Shown: positions 7,259 to 16,703 of the stretch, in pieces
Position numbering within the stretch: position 1 is the first letter of the stretch
How the letters are laid out: each line of letters starts with the position of its first letter
Assembly (NCBI GenBank): GCA_036404435.1
Contig: DASWZN010000069.1
Location: 42,195 to 106,194 of the forward strand
Direction of reading: 5' to 3'
DNA from: DASWZN01 sp036404435
Lineage (GTDB): Bacteria > Acidobacteriota > Terriglobia > Bryobacterales > Bryobacteraceae
DNA length: 64,000 nucleotides
Notes under the pieces: generated by a model
Databases searched by the model: none
What the model saw: only the letters and a program-made list of their open reading frames with translations
What the model was told of the DNA's origin: nothing
Position numbers and translations under genes: made by a program

Positions 7259-8454
7259 CACCCATGTTCGATCCCGGCCAGCTCTCCGAGCGCATTTCCC
7301 GCATCAGCGTCTCGATGACCATGCGCGTGGCCAGCGAGGCCGAGCGCCTCAAGGGTGAAGGACACGACATCGTCGATCTCGGCCCCGGCGAGCCCGACTT
7401 CCCCACTCCCGCCAACATCAAGCAGGCCGCCATCCGCGCCATCGAACAGAACTTCACCCGCTACACCTCCTCGGCGGGCACGCCGGAGTTGCGCGCCGCC
7501 ATCGTGGAGCGGCACGCCGCCGATTTCGGCACCGGCTACACGCCCGCGGAATGCGTCGTTGCCGTGGGCGGCAAGCAGGCCATCTTCGACATCATGCAGG
7601 TGCTCGTCGATCCGGGCGACGAGGTCGTCATCCCGGTCCCCTACTGGGTCACCTTCAAAGACGTGGTGAACTTCGCCGGCGGCAAGTGCGTGTTCGTTCC
7701 GCCGGACGAAGCGGGCGGATTCCGGGTGACGGCCGCCGCGATCGAGCCGCTTCTCAGCAACCGCACCCGCATCGTGCTCGTCAATTCGCCCTCGAATCCG
7801 GCTGGCGCGGTGGTCGATCCGGAGGAGTTCGAGCGCATCCACCACCTGACCGCGAGCCGCGGTATCTACCTGCTCACCGACGAGTGCTACTGCCATTTCG
7901 TCTACCGCGGCGCGCCGTTCTCTGCCGCTGCGCTTCCCGGCGCCCGGCGCAACGTGCTGGTAGTGGGTTCGGTGTCGAAAACATACTCGATGACCGGCTG
8001 GCGCGTGGGCTGGGCGCTCGGCCCGGAGCCGGTCGTGGCCGCCGTCATCAAGCTCCAGAGCCAGAGCACTTCGAACGTGACCTCGATCGCGCAGAAGGCC
8101 GCGGTAGAAGCTCTCCGCGGGCCGCAGGATTCGGTCGCCACGATGCTCGCCGAGTACCGCCGCCGCCGCGATTTCGTGGTCCGCCGGCTGCGCGAAATCC
8201 CGGGCGTCGCCTCGACCGAGCCCCAGGGCGCCTTCTACGTCTTTCCGAACGTGAGCGCGGCCCTGCGCCCCGACGGCGTTAAAGACACGCTCGAATTCGC
8301 CGCCCGCCTCCTACAGCACGAGTACGTCTCGGTGGTTCCGGGCGAGGCCTTCGGCGCCGAAGGCTACGTGCGCATCTCGTATGCCACCTCGATGCACGAG
8401 CTCGAGCGCGGCCTTGCCCGCCTGGACAAGTTCGTTCGAAACTTGATGAAATGA
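7255..8454 (+). CDS. Class I/II aminotransferase, aspartate aminotransferase-like
   Basis: A 399-residue PLP aminotransferase of fold type I. DLGPGEPDFPTP near residue 43 and the PLP lysine Lys242 in SVSKTYSMTGWRVGW place it with aspartate/aromatic aminotransferases of the AspC/AspB type. The start at 7255 overlaps the coaD stop; ATG 7264 is an alternative in the same frame. The gene ends overlapping the manA start by four nucleotides. The amino-acid substrate is not determined by sequence. Confidence 0.9.
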   Translation: MTPMFDPGQLSERISRISVSMTMRVASEAERLKGEGHDIVDLGPGEPDFPTPANIKQAAIRAIEQNFTRYTSSAGTPELRAAIVERHAADFGTGYTPAECVVAVGGKQAIFDIMQVLVDPGDEVVIPVPYWVTFKDVVNFAGGKCVFVPPDEAGGFRVTAAAIEPLLSNRTRIVLVNSPSNPAGAVVDPEEFERIHHLTASRGIYLLTDECYCHFVYRGAPFSAAALPGARRNVLVVGSVSKTYSMTGWRVGWALGPEPVVAAVIKLQSQSTSNVTSIAQKAAVEALRGPQDSVATMLAEYRRRRDFVVRRLREIPGVASTEPQGAFYVFPNVSAALRPDGVKDTLEFAARLLQHEYVSVVPGEAFGAEGYVRISYATSMHELERGLARLDKFVRNLMK

Positions 8455-9317
8455 GCCTCCAGCCGGTCCGTCTGTTGCCTTCCTTTCGGGAGAAGATCTG
8501 GGGCGCCACCGCCCTCGAACCGTGGTTCCGCTCGACCGGCCTCCAGATCGGCGAGGTCTGGTTCACCGCCGACGACAATCGGACCGAGGACGGCCGCACG
8601 CTTTCCGAGTTCATGCACGGGGAGCATTTCCCCATCCTGGTGAAGTTCCTCTTCACCACCGCGCGGCTGTCGCTTCAGGTGCATCCCAACGACGCGCAGG
8701 CGGAGGGCGGCCCGGGGAAGACCGAAATGTGGCACATCCTGCGAGCCGAGCCGGATTCGACTCTCGCGCTCGGCTTCCGCGAGCCCATCACGCGCGAGCG
8801 GCTCCGCGAGTCGGCCCTGAGCGGCGAGATCGAGCAGTTGGTGCGCTGGTTCCCGGCTCGCGCCGGCGACACTTGCTTCACGCCGGCGGGAGTCGTGCAC
8901 GCCATCGGCGCGGGCCTCGCGCTGGTCGAGATCCAGCAGAACTCGGACATCACCTACCGGCTGTACGACTACGGCCGACCCCGCGAACTGCACCTGGATA
9001 AAGGAGTGGCGGTGGCGCAGCTCGATCCGCATCCGGGATCGTTGGCGCCCGTCGACCTGGGCGGCGGCCGGCGGCTGCTCGCCAGCTGCGAATACTTCGT
9101 CACCGAAGCGCTCGAATGGACCCGCCCTCTGACCTGGCAGCCGGACCCGAGCCACCTCGATATCCTCATCGTGATCGAGGGCGCGGGGAGCATCGCCGGC
9201 CGCCCCATCGGTTGCGGCGAGGTCTGGCTCGTGCCCGCCGGCGCCGACCCGTTCCCGGTGGCCGTCGATGCCCCGTTGCGCCTGCTCCGCACCTACGTCC
9301 CGCCGCCCGGCGCCTGA
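8451..9317 (+). CDS. manA: Mannose-6-phosphate isomerase, type I short form
   Basis: A 288-residue cupin enzyme that interconverts mannose-6-phosphate and fructose-6-phosphate, feeding GDP-mannose and polysaccharide synthesis. The metal site is visible in LQVHPNDAQA with the following KTEMWHIL (about residues 75-98) and later in CFTPAGVVHAIGAG. The length matches the short Bacillus-type ManA and not the 390-residue enterobacterial form. It is coupled to the aminotransferase by an ATGA overlap. Its 3' end overlaps the convergent glycosyltransferase gene by 25 bp. Confidence 0.92.
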   Translation: MSLQPVRLLPSFREKIWGATALEPWFRSTGLQIGEVWFTADDNRTEDGRTLSEFMHGEHFPILVKFLFTTARLSLQVHPNDAQAEGGPGKTEMWHILRAEPDSTLALGFREPITRERLRESALSGEIEQLVRWFPARAGDTCFTPAGVVHAIGAGLALVEIQQNSDITYRLYDYGRPRELHLDKGVAVAQLDPHPGSLAPVDLGGGRRLLASCEYFVTEALEWTRPLTWQPDPSHLDILIVIEGAGSIAGRPIGCGEVWLVPAGADPFPVAVDAPLRLLRTYVPPPGA

Positions 9318-10150
9318 TTACCGAACACCGTCTCCCGAAGATAGCGGGCAAGCCGCTCGTCCTCGACGATCTCGCCGCGCGCCACCCGCTCTTTCACCTC
9401 CGGATCGCCCACGTGCGGAAGTGCATCGTACCATGCTTTCAGCGTGCCGGCCTGCAGGCGCTTGTACAGTTCGCGCCAGCGGCTGCAGATCTCTTGCGGC
9501 AACACCCTATTGCGTAGCATGGCCGCGCCGCCGTTGGCAATCTTGCGCTCGAACTGGGCGTATGAGCGGTACCGGAAGTGGAAGATCGTCATGGCGCGCG
9601 TCTCCATTGAGGGGCCCAGCGAGGGAGACGACACCCCATGGTTTCCCATCATTACCTCGACGTCCTTCTTCGCGCGATGCGCGGCCTTCCCCGACAGCGG
9701 GCTGCCCAGGGCGCCGACGCTGTGCACGTCGCGGAGCACCATCCGCTCGAACGGGTGCCCGTCGAGCCCACGGACGGGCAGCATGTTCGAGCGTTCAACG
9801 ATCGCCGAGCCGCACTTGCGAGGAACGCGCTCGAGCGCGGTCTTGAGGTTGCCCTCGAGCGGCCACCACATCTCGTCGGCGTCGTTGTTGATCACCCAGT
9901 CCGCCCCCATTTTGGCCGCCGCGCGCGCCATCCGCGTCACCCACACGTACTGGCTGTAATCGTCGCCGGCCTCGTCAATTAGGGTAACCTTGCCCGCGCG
10001 CGCGAAGTCCTTGACGATCTCGCGCGTCGCGTCCACCGAGCCGTTGTCGGTAACGATGATGTGGTCCACCCCGCGCGAAAGATGGTACGCGATGTTCGCT
10101 GCGATCACGTCCTGCTCGTCGCGAACGAGCAGCGTCATAAGGAGCTTCAC
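9293..10150 (-). CDS. Glycosyltransferase family 2-like protein
   Basis: A 285-residue protein starting with GTG at 10150. The N-terminus LLVRDEQDVIAANIAYHL, the nucleotide-binding TDNGSVDAT and a DxD motif in NNDADEMW (about residue 88) fit the Glyco_tranf_2_4 / GT2 type found in polysaccharide and lipopolysaccharide synthesis. No membrane segment is visible, so it is probably cytoplasmic or peripheral. It is convergent with manA. The sugar donor and acceptor are unknown. Confidence 0.83.
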   Translation of the reverse strand: MKLLMTLLVRDEQDVIAANIAYHLSRGVDHIIVTDNGSVDATREIVKDFARAGKVTLIDEAGDDYSQYVWVTRMARAAAKMGADWVINNDADEMWWPLEGNLKTALERVPRKCGSAIVERSNMLPVRGLDGHPFERMVLRDVHSVGALGSPLSGKAAHRAKKDVEVMMGNHGVSSPSLGPSMETRAMTIFHFRYRSYAQFERKIANGGAAMLRNRVLPQEICSRWRELYKRLQAGTLKAWYDALPHVGDPEVKERVARGEIVEDERLARYLRETVFGNQAPGGGT

Positions 10151-10344
10151 CGTTGCAACCTGCCTTCAGGGCGCGCCCTACTCTAAACGCACTCAGGATA
10201 CACCCAGTCGCCCTATCTTGATCCTCCCTCACCGACGCCACCTCTTGAGGCGGAACACCGGATTGCAGGATGGCGTCGTGCACCCGTGTTCAGCAAGTGT
10301 ACCCCAACCGGGGAGCGCGACGCCCCGCGCCGGCCGCCGCTTGT

Positions 10345-10610
10345 CCGCCGGTCGCTCCACGCGCTGACGCCGATTCCCTGAGCCCGCCCGTCGTCACGCC
10401 GCCAATCGCCACGTCGAAAATGCGATTCGCCGCGCGCGGGGTCGCCAGCTGGACTTTCAGGTAGTTGCCACTCAGCGCCAATGCCTTCCTGCTTGAGCGT
10501 AACAACGGAGAGCGTCCGCCCCACCATTCTGAGCCGGAACTCCAGGCTCTTGGCCGCGGCCAGCTCCCGCAGTATCCGGTTGCGCTCTTTACGAACCGGC
10601 ATCGGCGCCT
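10345..10610 (-). pseudogene. Frameshifted duplicate of the 3' end of mtaB
   Basis: This stretch repeats the last part of mtaB (16704 to about 16950). In one minus-strand frame it reads APMPVRKERNRILRELAAAK and RMVGRTLSVVTLKQE. In another it continues ALSGNYLKVQLATPRAANRI and then GGLRESA. Both segments match consecutive parts of intact MtaB, so one frameshift separates them. There is no radical-SAM domain and no start. The similarity extends a little past the mtaB stop (CCGCCGGTC-CTCCACG), showing that DNA, not just the coding region, was duplicated. Confidence 0.8.
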
Positions 10611-10766
10611 GCAGCCTGCGCCTGCGGCCTGCCTGTTGCGCCAGTCGGTCAACCGGGTGTATACTCAACTGGCCGGGAGCAGGAACGGATAATCCTATCC
10701 CAGGTCATCCGCCGCGCCTGGATTCTCTTTCAGTATTGCAATCCCAGTTCCGGAGTGAGGTTCTAA

Positions 10767-12161
10767 TTGGTCTGGCGCTATCGGAAACATTCTAGGAGTA
10801 TCAATAACTCAGAATCGCACACTTCTGGGAGCACGGCCTCGGCTCCCGTTGCCTTTCACCACCTGCCAGCCTTTGTTGTCGCCTTCGCCATCTTGGCGCT
10901 CGGCTACAACTTCTTTGGGTTTATTTCGAAGTACTCAGTAAATGTCCTTTTTTTTGACCAATGGGATTACATGAGGTCGTTCTTTGGCGGTCATACGACA
11001 CTCGTGGATCTCTTCCGTTTGCAGCATGGCCCGCACCGTGAAGGAGTGGGCATCATAGCCGACAGGTTCCTCTACCCTTTGACCAACTGGAACGTGCGCG
11101 CCGAGTCGTTCATGATCGGCGGCTGTGTTTTTGTGGCTATGCTCCTGGCCCTACTGCTCAAGAGGAGGCTCTTTGGCCATTTTTCTTACTCAGATGTGTC
11201 GATCCCCCTCATGTTTCTAACATTGGCGCAATATGAAACCTTCGTTGGTGGGCCCAACGCGTCTTACGGCGGCTTTCCACTGGTGATGCTGATGTTGTAC
11301 TGTGTGGCGCTTCTGGAACGGAACTGCTTCCTGAGATATGGCGTCGTGCTATTGCTCAATTTGTTCTTGATCTATGACGGCTGGGGATTGTTTATGGGTA
11401 TAGTGACCATCGGCATCTTCGCTCTGGAAGGTTATTGGCGGCTTCGCCATATAACCTCGACCCCGCTGGCGCTGCCCGTTGCGGCCCTTCTTATCGCTGG
11501 CGCATCCCTTGGCTCTTTCTTTATACGCTACAAGTTTGCCCCGGTCGAGGGTTTTCCGCCTCGCGATCCGCTGTCGTACCCCAGATTCATGGCGCTGATG
11601 TTTTCGAACTTTGTCGGGCTGAGGGTCCCCGTCTGGGCGACGTGGGCAGGGTACGCGATCCTGCTTTTCGCCTTGGTCGTTCTCGCCGCTCAAGTGCGAC
11701 GCCTCGGTACACGCGATTGCTCGCGGGATATATCTTTGATTCTGGGAGTGCTCCTGAGCTATGGCATTCTGTTTGCCGCGAGTACGGCGGTCGGGCGGGT
11801 CTCCCTGGGGCTGGACCAGGCACAGGTAAGCCGATATGCGACGCTGCTGATTCCGGCGTTTCTAGCTTTGTACTTGTACCTGCTGTCGACTCCTTCCGGA
11901 CTGCGGCGGAACATCGGGCTGGTACTCTTTGCCGTGCTGCTTGTTCCCAACGCTGTGCGCGTACCCCCAGGCGCTCGTTGGTTGGCGGATGGCAAACGCG
12001 CCTGGATCGCCTGCTACCTTCAAACGGAGAATATCGAGCACTGTGACCAAGCTGTTGGTTTTGTGATTCACCCTCGGCCTGAGAACACCGGACTGCGGCA
12101 GAAGCTGGAGTACCTCAAACAGCACCGGCTGAGCTTCTTCGCTGATCGCGTCCCAAAGTGA
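10767..12161 (+). CDS. Multi-pass membrane protein, possibly polysaccharide-related
   Basis: A 464-residue integral membrane protein with around ten hydrophobic segments. A conserved-looking early segment FFDQWDYM...HGPHRE precedes the main membrane block, a layout resembling GT39/GT-C-like glycosyltransferases or associated membrane proteins, though no catalytic motif can be assigned with certainty. The start is TTG at 10767, preceded by GAGG at 7 nt; no earlier ATG is available. The base composition is visibly less GC-rich than the flanks, with runs such as CTTTTTTTTGACC, suggesting transfer from elsewhere. It lies next to two large membrane paralogues and a glycosyltransferase. Confidence 0.75.
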   Translation: MVWRYRKHSRSINNSESHTSGSTASAPVAFHHLPAFVVAFAILALGYNFFGFISKYSVNVLFFDQWDYMRSFFGGHTTLVDLFRLQHGPHREGVGIIADRFLYPLTNWNVRAESFMIGGCVFVAMLLALLLKRRLFGHFSYSDVSIPLMFLTLAQYETFVGGPNASYGGFPLVMLMLYCVALLERNCFLRYGVVLLLNLFLIYDGWGLFMGIVTIGIFALEGYWRLRHITSTPLALPVAALLIAGASLGSFFIRYKFAPVEGFPPRDPLSYPRFMALMFSNFVGLRVPVWATWAGYAILLFALVVLAAQVRRLGTRDCSRDISLILGVLLSYGILFAASTAVGRVSLGLDQAQVSRYATLLIPAFLALYLYLLSTPSGLRRNIGLVLFAVLLVPNAVRVPPGARWLADGKRAWIACYLQTENIEHCDQAVGFVIHPRPENTGLRQKLEYLKQHRLSFFADRVPK

Positions 12162-12283
12162 AGGAAGCCGGCCGCCGGCAGGTTCGGTCCGCGAAGCTTG
12201 CAAACGTCCGGTTGGGTAGCCGGCCGGAACGTCCTCCGTCAAGCGCGTGGGGCACTTCAACCCGCCCCTCCCGGCTGCGCGGC

Positions 12284-14158
12284 TCATGGCGCCGTGCCGA
12301 GCCGCGGCAGTTCGAACCACACTACTCGAATCGTGCTCCGGTACTGGCCGGGGCTGCCGGTGTGAAAGGCGATGGAGACAACCGGGTCGGGAAGGCGCGT
12401 CAGGGTGCGCGCGAACGCGGCGAACTCGTCCTGGTTCCGCGGCATGGGATCGACAATGAAGCCGTTCGCCAGGTTCGGCCACACGGTGCGCCAGCGCCGT
12501 GTCTCTCCCGAGGCGTAGGTCACATCCAGATAGACGGGGTCAACACGATAGAGCAAGACGCGAGCGGAACCGAGAACGCTCTCGCCGATTTCCGCCCGGG
12601 CCATGAGGATGCCGTCGCAACCGGGGAGCCGCAGCGGCTCTTCCCAGTGCGCCACTATCGTGCCTAGCTCTCGTGGAGTCCCGAGCCGGCCAGTGGCGCG
12701 GCGGGCGAGCAGCAAGGGGTAACCGCCCGCAGCGCGCGGTTCAAAGCGGTCGAGCAGCACACGCCACGAAAGCGGGGTTTCGAGGAACGGATGGCGCCCA
12801 TCGATGGCCTTCCAATCGAGCAACACGAAATCGGCGCCGTGCGGCCCGGCCAGATGCTCCGCATCGAGCCGGTCGAGCTCCGGCGTGTAGGCTGCGTAGG
12901 ATTGGAGCACCGGCCGAGGACGCCAGCGCCATCCGTTCGCCCGGACACGTGCGATATCCCAAGGGAGGGCGTCCACCGACCCGCTCCCGATGGTGGCGTG
13001 ATATTCCGGCCCCAGGCTTAAGGAATCACGATTCCGGCGGTCGGCGGCCTCGATCTCCTGGTAGGTGCTGTTCCAGTGGGCGTACTGCCAGAGCGCCGTC
13101 TTCCCCGCAACCAGGGTCAACCTCCGCGTGACGGGGCCGCCCATCCCCGGCCAGGCCGAGGTCATGTAGCAGGAGAACAGGAGCGCCGCCACCTGGAAAA
13201 CCCCGACCAGACGGACGTCGCGGCCGGCCGCGCAGACCAGCAGGAACAGCGCCGCCAAGCCGATTTCCGTTCCGAACGCGAGCACGTGGGCGTCGTGCCG
13301 CACCATGGCGTGCTTGAACCCGAAAAACGCCACGACCGCCGCGGGCAAGAGGCCCGCCATCAGCGCGCGCGGCTTGCGGGAAACGGCGGGAATTCCAATC
13401 AGCAGGACGGCAATGCTCGTCACTGCGAGCCATGCCTGCCAGAGCGGTCCGGCGAGTCCCACGCTCGCGGAGTATCCGGACATGATTTCCCAGCCATAGC
13501 GCAGGTAGGCCGGCAAGGTCGAGAGACGGCCCGTCGCAAGAAGGTAGAACCCGATCAGGGACGCCACGCAGATCGCGGCCGGCTCGGCCAGGCGCCTCCG
13601 CATCGTGAGGGCGCCAACGGAGATCAGCAGCAGGAGCGCCACCACGCCGTCGTTCAGCTTGACCATGGCCGTAAGCCCGACGAGCACGGCCAACCCAGCC
13701 AGCTCGAGCCGTCGCAGTTTCTCATCGACAAAGGGCAGGAGGGCGAGGCCTGCCACCGCGAAATCCAGCGAGTCAGGGCGGCTGACATCGGCTAGTACGA
13801 TCGCGCCGAAGATGAAGACGAGCCAAGCCGCCTTCGGGCGCGAGCGGACGGTGACCGCGAGGCGCGCCATCGAAGCGAGCCAGACCAGCCAAAGTCCGAA
13901 GCGGTAGACGAAAACCGGAGCCAGGCCGCCGGCGGTGGGATCGGGAAAACGAAGCCAGCCCAATGGCCCGTAACTGTAGACAATGTCCGTGCCGGCCACC
14001 AGTCCTTGGGCCCGGGCCATGTTGAGACCGAGCACCCAGTTCTCATCCTCGATTGCCCCCCGTGGGCGCGGCGTGCTCGGGAAAGAGGCGAGCGCGAAAT
14101 AGACCAGCAGGCCGATCAGGAGGAAGCGCACAGCGCGCGCGCGCGACGGCTCCATCAT
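12284..14158 (-). CDS. Large membrane protein, tandem paralogue 1
   Basis: A 624-residue membrane protein from the ATG at 14158 (MMEPSRARAVRF). It begins with a membrane segment LLIGLLVYFALASF, has about ten further hydrophobic segments up to roughly residue 370, then a long soluble C-terminal domain (about 390-624). It is highly similar along its whole length, and equal in length, to the gene at 14543-16417; the C-terminal 200 residues are almost the same. GAGGAG lies before the start; a longer frame to 14296 would bypass it. No family is recognised with confidence. The form resembles GT-C type glycosyltransferases, which is inference only. Confidence 0.78.
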   Translation of the reverse strand: MMEPSRARAVRFLLIGLLVYFALASFPSTPRPRGAIEDENWVLGLNMARAQGLVAGTDIVYSYGPLGWLRFPDPTAGGLAPVFVYRFGLWLVWLASMARLAVTVRSRPKAAWLVFIFGAIVLADVSRPDSLDFAVAGLALLPFVDEKLRRLELAGLAVLVGLTAMVKLNDGVVALLLLISVGALTMRRRLAEPAAICVASLIGFYLLATGRLSTLPAYLRYGWEIMSGYSASVGLAGPLWQAWLAVTSIAVLLIGIPAVSRKPRALMAGLLPAAVVAFFGFKHAMVRHDAHVLAFGTEIGLAALFLLVCAAGRDVRLVGVFQVAALLFSCYMTSAWPGMGGPVTRRLTLVAGKTALWQYAHWNSTYQEIEAADRRNRDSLSLGPEYHATIGSGSVDALPWDIARVRANGWRWRPRPVLQSYAAYTPELDRLDAEHLAGPHGADFVLLDWKAIDGRHPFLETPLSWRVLLDRFEPRAAGGYPLLLARRATGRLGTPRELGTIVAHWEEPLRLPGCDGILMARAEIGESVLGSARVLLYRVDPVYLDVTYASGETRRWRTVWPNLANGFIVDPMPRNQDEFAAFARTLTRLPDPVVSIAFHTGSPGQYRSTIRVVWFELPRLGTAP

Positions 14159-14542
14159 AGCCGCGGCTCCTCTGCAGGCCGCAGGCCCTCCAGTCTGGTC
14201 ACGCGCGCGCCCTGCAAGCGCGGCAGACAAAAACACCGGGCATCGGGCCTCTTCGCGCCCTCTGCGAGCGCCTCGGTTACGGGCATTCGCTTGCACTTGC
14301 GTATCTTCTTATCGTTGCGCGTGGACAAGATTCGGTCTCTCGCAATTGGCTCGGTGACCTTCGATTGTACTTCCCGCTTCGGTCGAGCCGCTGGGAATGC
14401 TGGCCGTATGCACCCTCGTGCTGGCGATTGTTTCTTGGAGACCCTGGGTGCCCCCAATCCCGTCTGCTTTTCTTATCGCGGACCGCAAACCTCCCAGCAG
14501 ACCTGCCGGGAAGCGCGCCCCGCCCGCCCCCGGCTGCGCGGC
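14159..14542. other. Spacer between the two membrane paralogues
   Basis: A 384-nt intergenic stretch. The part next to the downstream gene keeps the same ribosome-binding region as the paralogue. ATTGTA at 14364-14369 (TACAAT on the minus strand) may be the -10 of paralogue 1. The same TCGATTGTAC context recurs at 16548-16557 before paralogue 2. No other gene is convincing here. Confidence 0.5.
14364..14369 (-). promoter_or_regulatory. Candidate -10 of paralogue 1
   Basis: The minus strand reads TACAAT about 206 nt upstream of the ATG. The surrounding TCGATTGTAC (plus strand) is conserved at the equivalent site before the second paralogue. There is no good -35. Confidence 0.25.
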
Positions 14543-16417
14543 TCATGGCGCCGTGCCGAGCCGCGGCAGTTCGAACCACGCTACTCGAATTGTGCTCCGG
14601 TACTGGCCGGGGCTGCCGGTGTGAAATGCGATGGAGACAACCGGGTCGGGAAGCCGTGCCAGGGTGCGCGCGAACGCGGCGAATTCATACTGGTTCCGCG
14701 GCATGGGATCGACGACGAAGCCGTTCGCCAGGCTTGGCCACACGGTGCGCCAGCGCCGGGTCTCCCCCGAGGCGTAGGCGACATCCAGAAAGATGGGGTT
14801 CACACGATAGAGCAGGCCGCGCACGGAACCGAAAGCGCTCTCGCCGATATCGACCTGGGCCATGAGGATGCCGTCGCAAAGGGGGAGCCGCCGCGGCTCT
14901 TCCCAGTGCGCCACTATCGTGCCTAGCTCTCGCGGAGTCCCGAGCCGGCCGGTGGCGCGGCGAGCGAGCAGCAAGGGGTAACCGCCCACCGCGCGCGGTT
15001 CAAAGCGGTCGAGCAGCACACGCCACGACAGCGGGGCTTCGAGGAACGGATGGCGGCTATCGATGGCGCTCCAATCGAGCAGCACGAAGTCGGCGCCGTG
15101 CGGCCCGGCCAGATGCTCCGCATCGAGCCGGTCGAGCGCCGGCGTGTAGGCTCCTTGGAATTGGAGCGTCGGCTCAGGGCTCCAGCGCCATCCATTCGCC
15201 CGGACACGCGCGATATCCCAAGGGAGGGCGTCCACCGACCCACTTCCGATGGCGGTGTGATATTCCGGCCCCAGGCTTAAGGAATCGCGATTCCGGCGGT
15301 CGGCGGCCTCGATCTCCTGGTAGGTGCTGTCCCAGTGGGCGTAGCGCCAGACCGCCGTTCTCCCCGCAGCCAGGGTCAACCTCTGTGTGACGGGGCCGCC
15401 CATCCCCGGCCAGGCCGAGGTCATGTAGCAGGAGAACAGGAGCGCCGCCACCTGGAAAGCCCCAACCAGACGGGCGTCGCGGCCCGCCGCGCAGACCAGC
15501 AGGAACAGCGCCGCCAGGCCGATTTCCGTTCCAAACAACAGCGCGTGGACGTCCTGCCGCACCATGGCGTGCTTGAACCCGAAATACGCCATGACCGCCG
15601 CGGGCAAGAGGCCCGCTATCAGCGCGCGCGGCCTGCTGGAAACGGCGGGAATTCCAATCAGCAGGACGGCGATGCTCGTCATTGCCAGCAAGGGCTGCCA
15701 GAGCGGTCCCTCCAGTACCATGGCCACGGAGTTTCCGGAGGTGATCTGCCAGATATTGCCCAAGTAGATCGGCAGGGTCGAGAAATGGCCCGTCGCGAGG
15801 AAGTAGAATCCAATCACGGACGCCACGTAAATCGCAGCCTGCTCGCCTACGCGCCTCCGCATCGTGATGGCGCCAACGGAAAGGAGCAGTAGGAGCGCCA
15901 CGACGCCCTCGTTCAGCTTGACCATGGCTGCAAGCCCGGCCAGCACGGCCAGCCCAGCCAACTCGAGTCGGCGAAGCCGCTCATCGACGAACGGCAGGAG
16001 GGCGAGGCCCGCCACCGCGAAATCGAGCGAGTCGGGGCGGATGACGGCGGTCAGCATGATCGCGCCGAAGACGAAGACGAGCCAGACCGCCTTCGCGCGC
16101 GGGTGGACGGCGACCGCGAGACGCGCCATCGAGGCGAGCCAGACCAGCCACAGTCCGAAGCGGTAGACGAAAACCGGAGCCAGGCCGCCAGCGGTGGGAT
16201 CGGGAAAACGAAGCCAGCCCAATGGCCCGAGAGTGAAGACCAGGTCCGTGCCGGCTACCAGCCCCTGGGCGCGTGCCAGGTTGAGACCGACCGCCCAACT
16301 CGCATCGAGGTTCGTGCCCTCCGGGCGCGGCGTGCCCGGGAAAGAGGCGAGCGCAAAATAGACCAGCAGGCCAATGAGAAAGAAGTGCAGCGCGCGCGCG
16401 CACAAAGGCACCATCAT
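14543..16417 (-). CDS. Large membrane protein, tandem paralogue 2
   Basis: A 624-residue membrane protein starting MMVPLCARALHFF at 16417. It is identical in length and very similar in sequence to the gene at 12284-14158, from LLIGLLVYFALASFPGTPRP at the N-terminus to SIAFHTGSPGQYRSTIRV near the end. GGAGGAG precedes the start. The same organisation applies: an N-terminal multi-pass region then a soluble C-terminal domain. Differences concentrate in loops such as YSYGPLG/FTLGPLG. It is a recent tandem duplicate. Function is unknown, with polysaccharide work suggested only by context. Confidence 0.78.
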   Translation of the reverse strand: MMVPLCARALHFFLIGLLVYFALASFPGTPRPEGTNLDASWAVGLNLARAQGLVAGTDLVFTLGPLGWLRFPDPTAGGLAPVFVYRFGLWLVWLASMARLAVAVHPRAKAVWLVFVFGAIMLTAVIRPDSLDFAVAGLALLPFVDERLRRLELAGLAVLAGLAAMVKLNEGVVALLLLLSVGAITMRRRVGEQAAIYVASVIGFYFLATGHFSTLPIYLGNIWQITSGNSVAMVLEGPLWQPLLAMTSIAVLLIGIPAVSSRPRALIAGLLPAAVMAYFGFKHAMVRQDVHALLFGTEIGLAALFLLVCAAGRDARLVGAFQVAALLFSCYMTSAWPGMGGPVTQRLTLAAGRTAVWRYAHWDSTYQEIEAADRRNRDSLSLGPEYHTAIGSGSVDALPWDIARVRANGWRWSPEPTLQFQGAYTPALDRLDAEHLAGPHGADFVLLDWSAIDSRHPFLEAPLSWRVLLDRFEPRAVGGYPLLLARRATGRLGTPRELGTIVAHWEEPRRLPLCDGILMAQVDIGESAFGSVRGLLYRVNPIFLDVAYASGETRRWRTVWPSLANGFVVDPMPRNQYEFAAFARTLARLPDPVVSIAFHTGSPGQYRSTIRVAWFELPRLGTAP

Positions 16418-16550
16418 CGCCGCGGCTCCTCCGCTGAGGCCGCGCCTTCCAGGCTGGCCACCCGTGCGCCCTGACCTTCCACTTGCCGGCGAACGCCTTC
16501 CGGCGCCGCTCGAAACCGGAACTGGCGTTTTGCCACCATGGGCAGCATCG

Positions 16551-16556
16551 ATTGTA
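16551..16556 (-). promoter_or_regulatory. Candidate -10 of paralogue 2
   Basis: The minus strand reads TACAAT about 134 nt before the start of paralogue 2, in the same local context as the copy at 14364-14369. There is no convincing -35. Confidence 0.25.
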
Positions 16557-16703
16557 CATCCAGCCGTCAGGTCGTGGCCGGCCCGCGCCGAACTCTGGCC
16601 AGCCACACTTCGCCGCCCCCGGGACCCCGCCAGGTGCCCGCCCAGCGCACGCCTATTGGAAAACCCGCGGCGGCCGATGCAGCCCGGCAAACTCTGCCGC
16701 CGG

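Noticed and set aside
12305..12320. tRNA T-arm-like GTTCGAAC near 12310 and 14570
   Set aside because: It lies in the coding sequence of the membrane paralogues, and no acceptor or anticodon arm can be formed around it.
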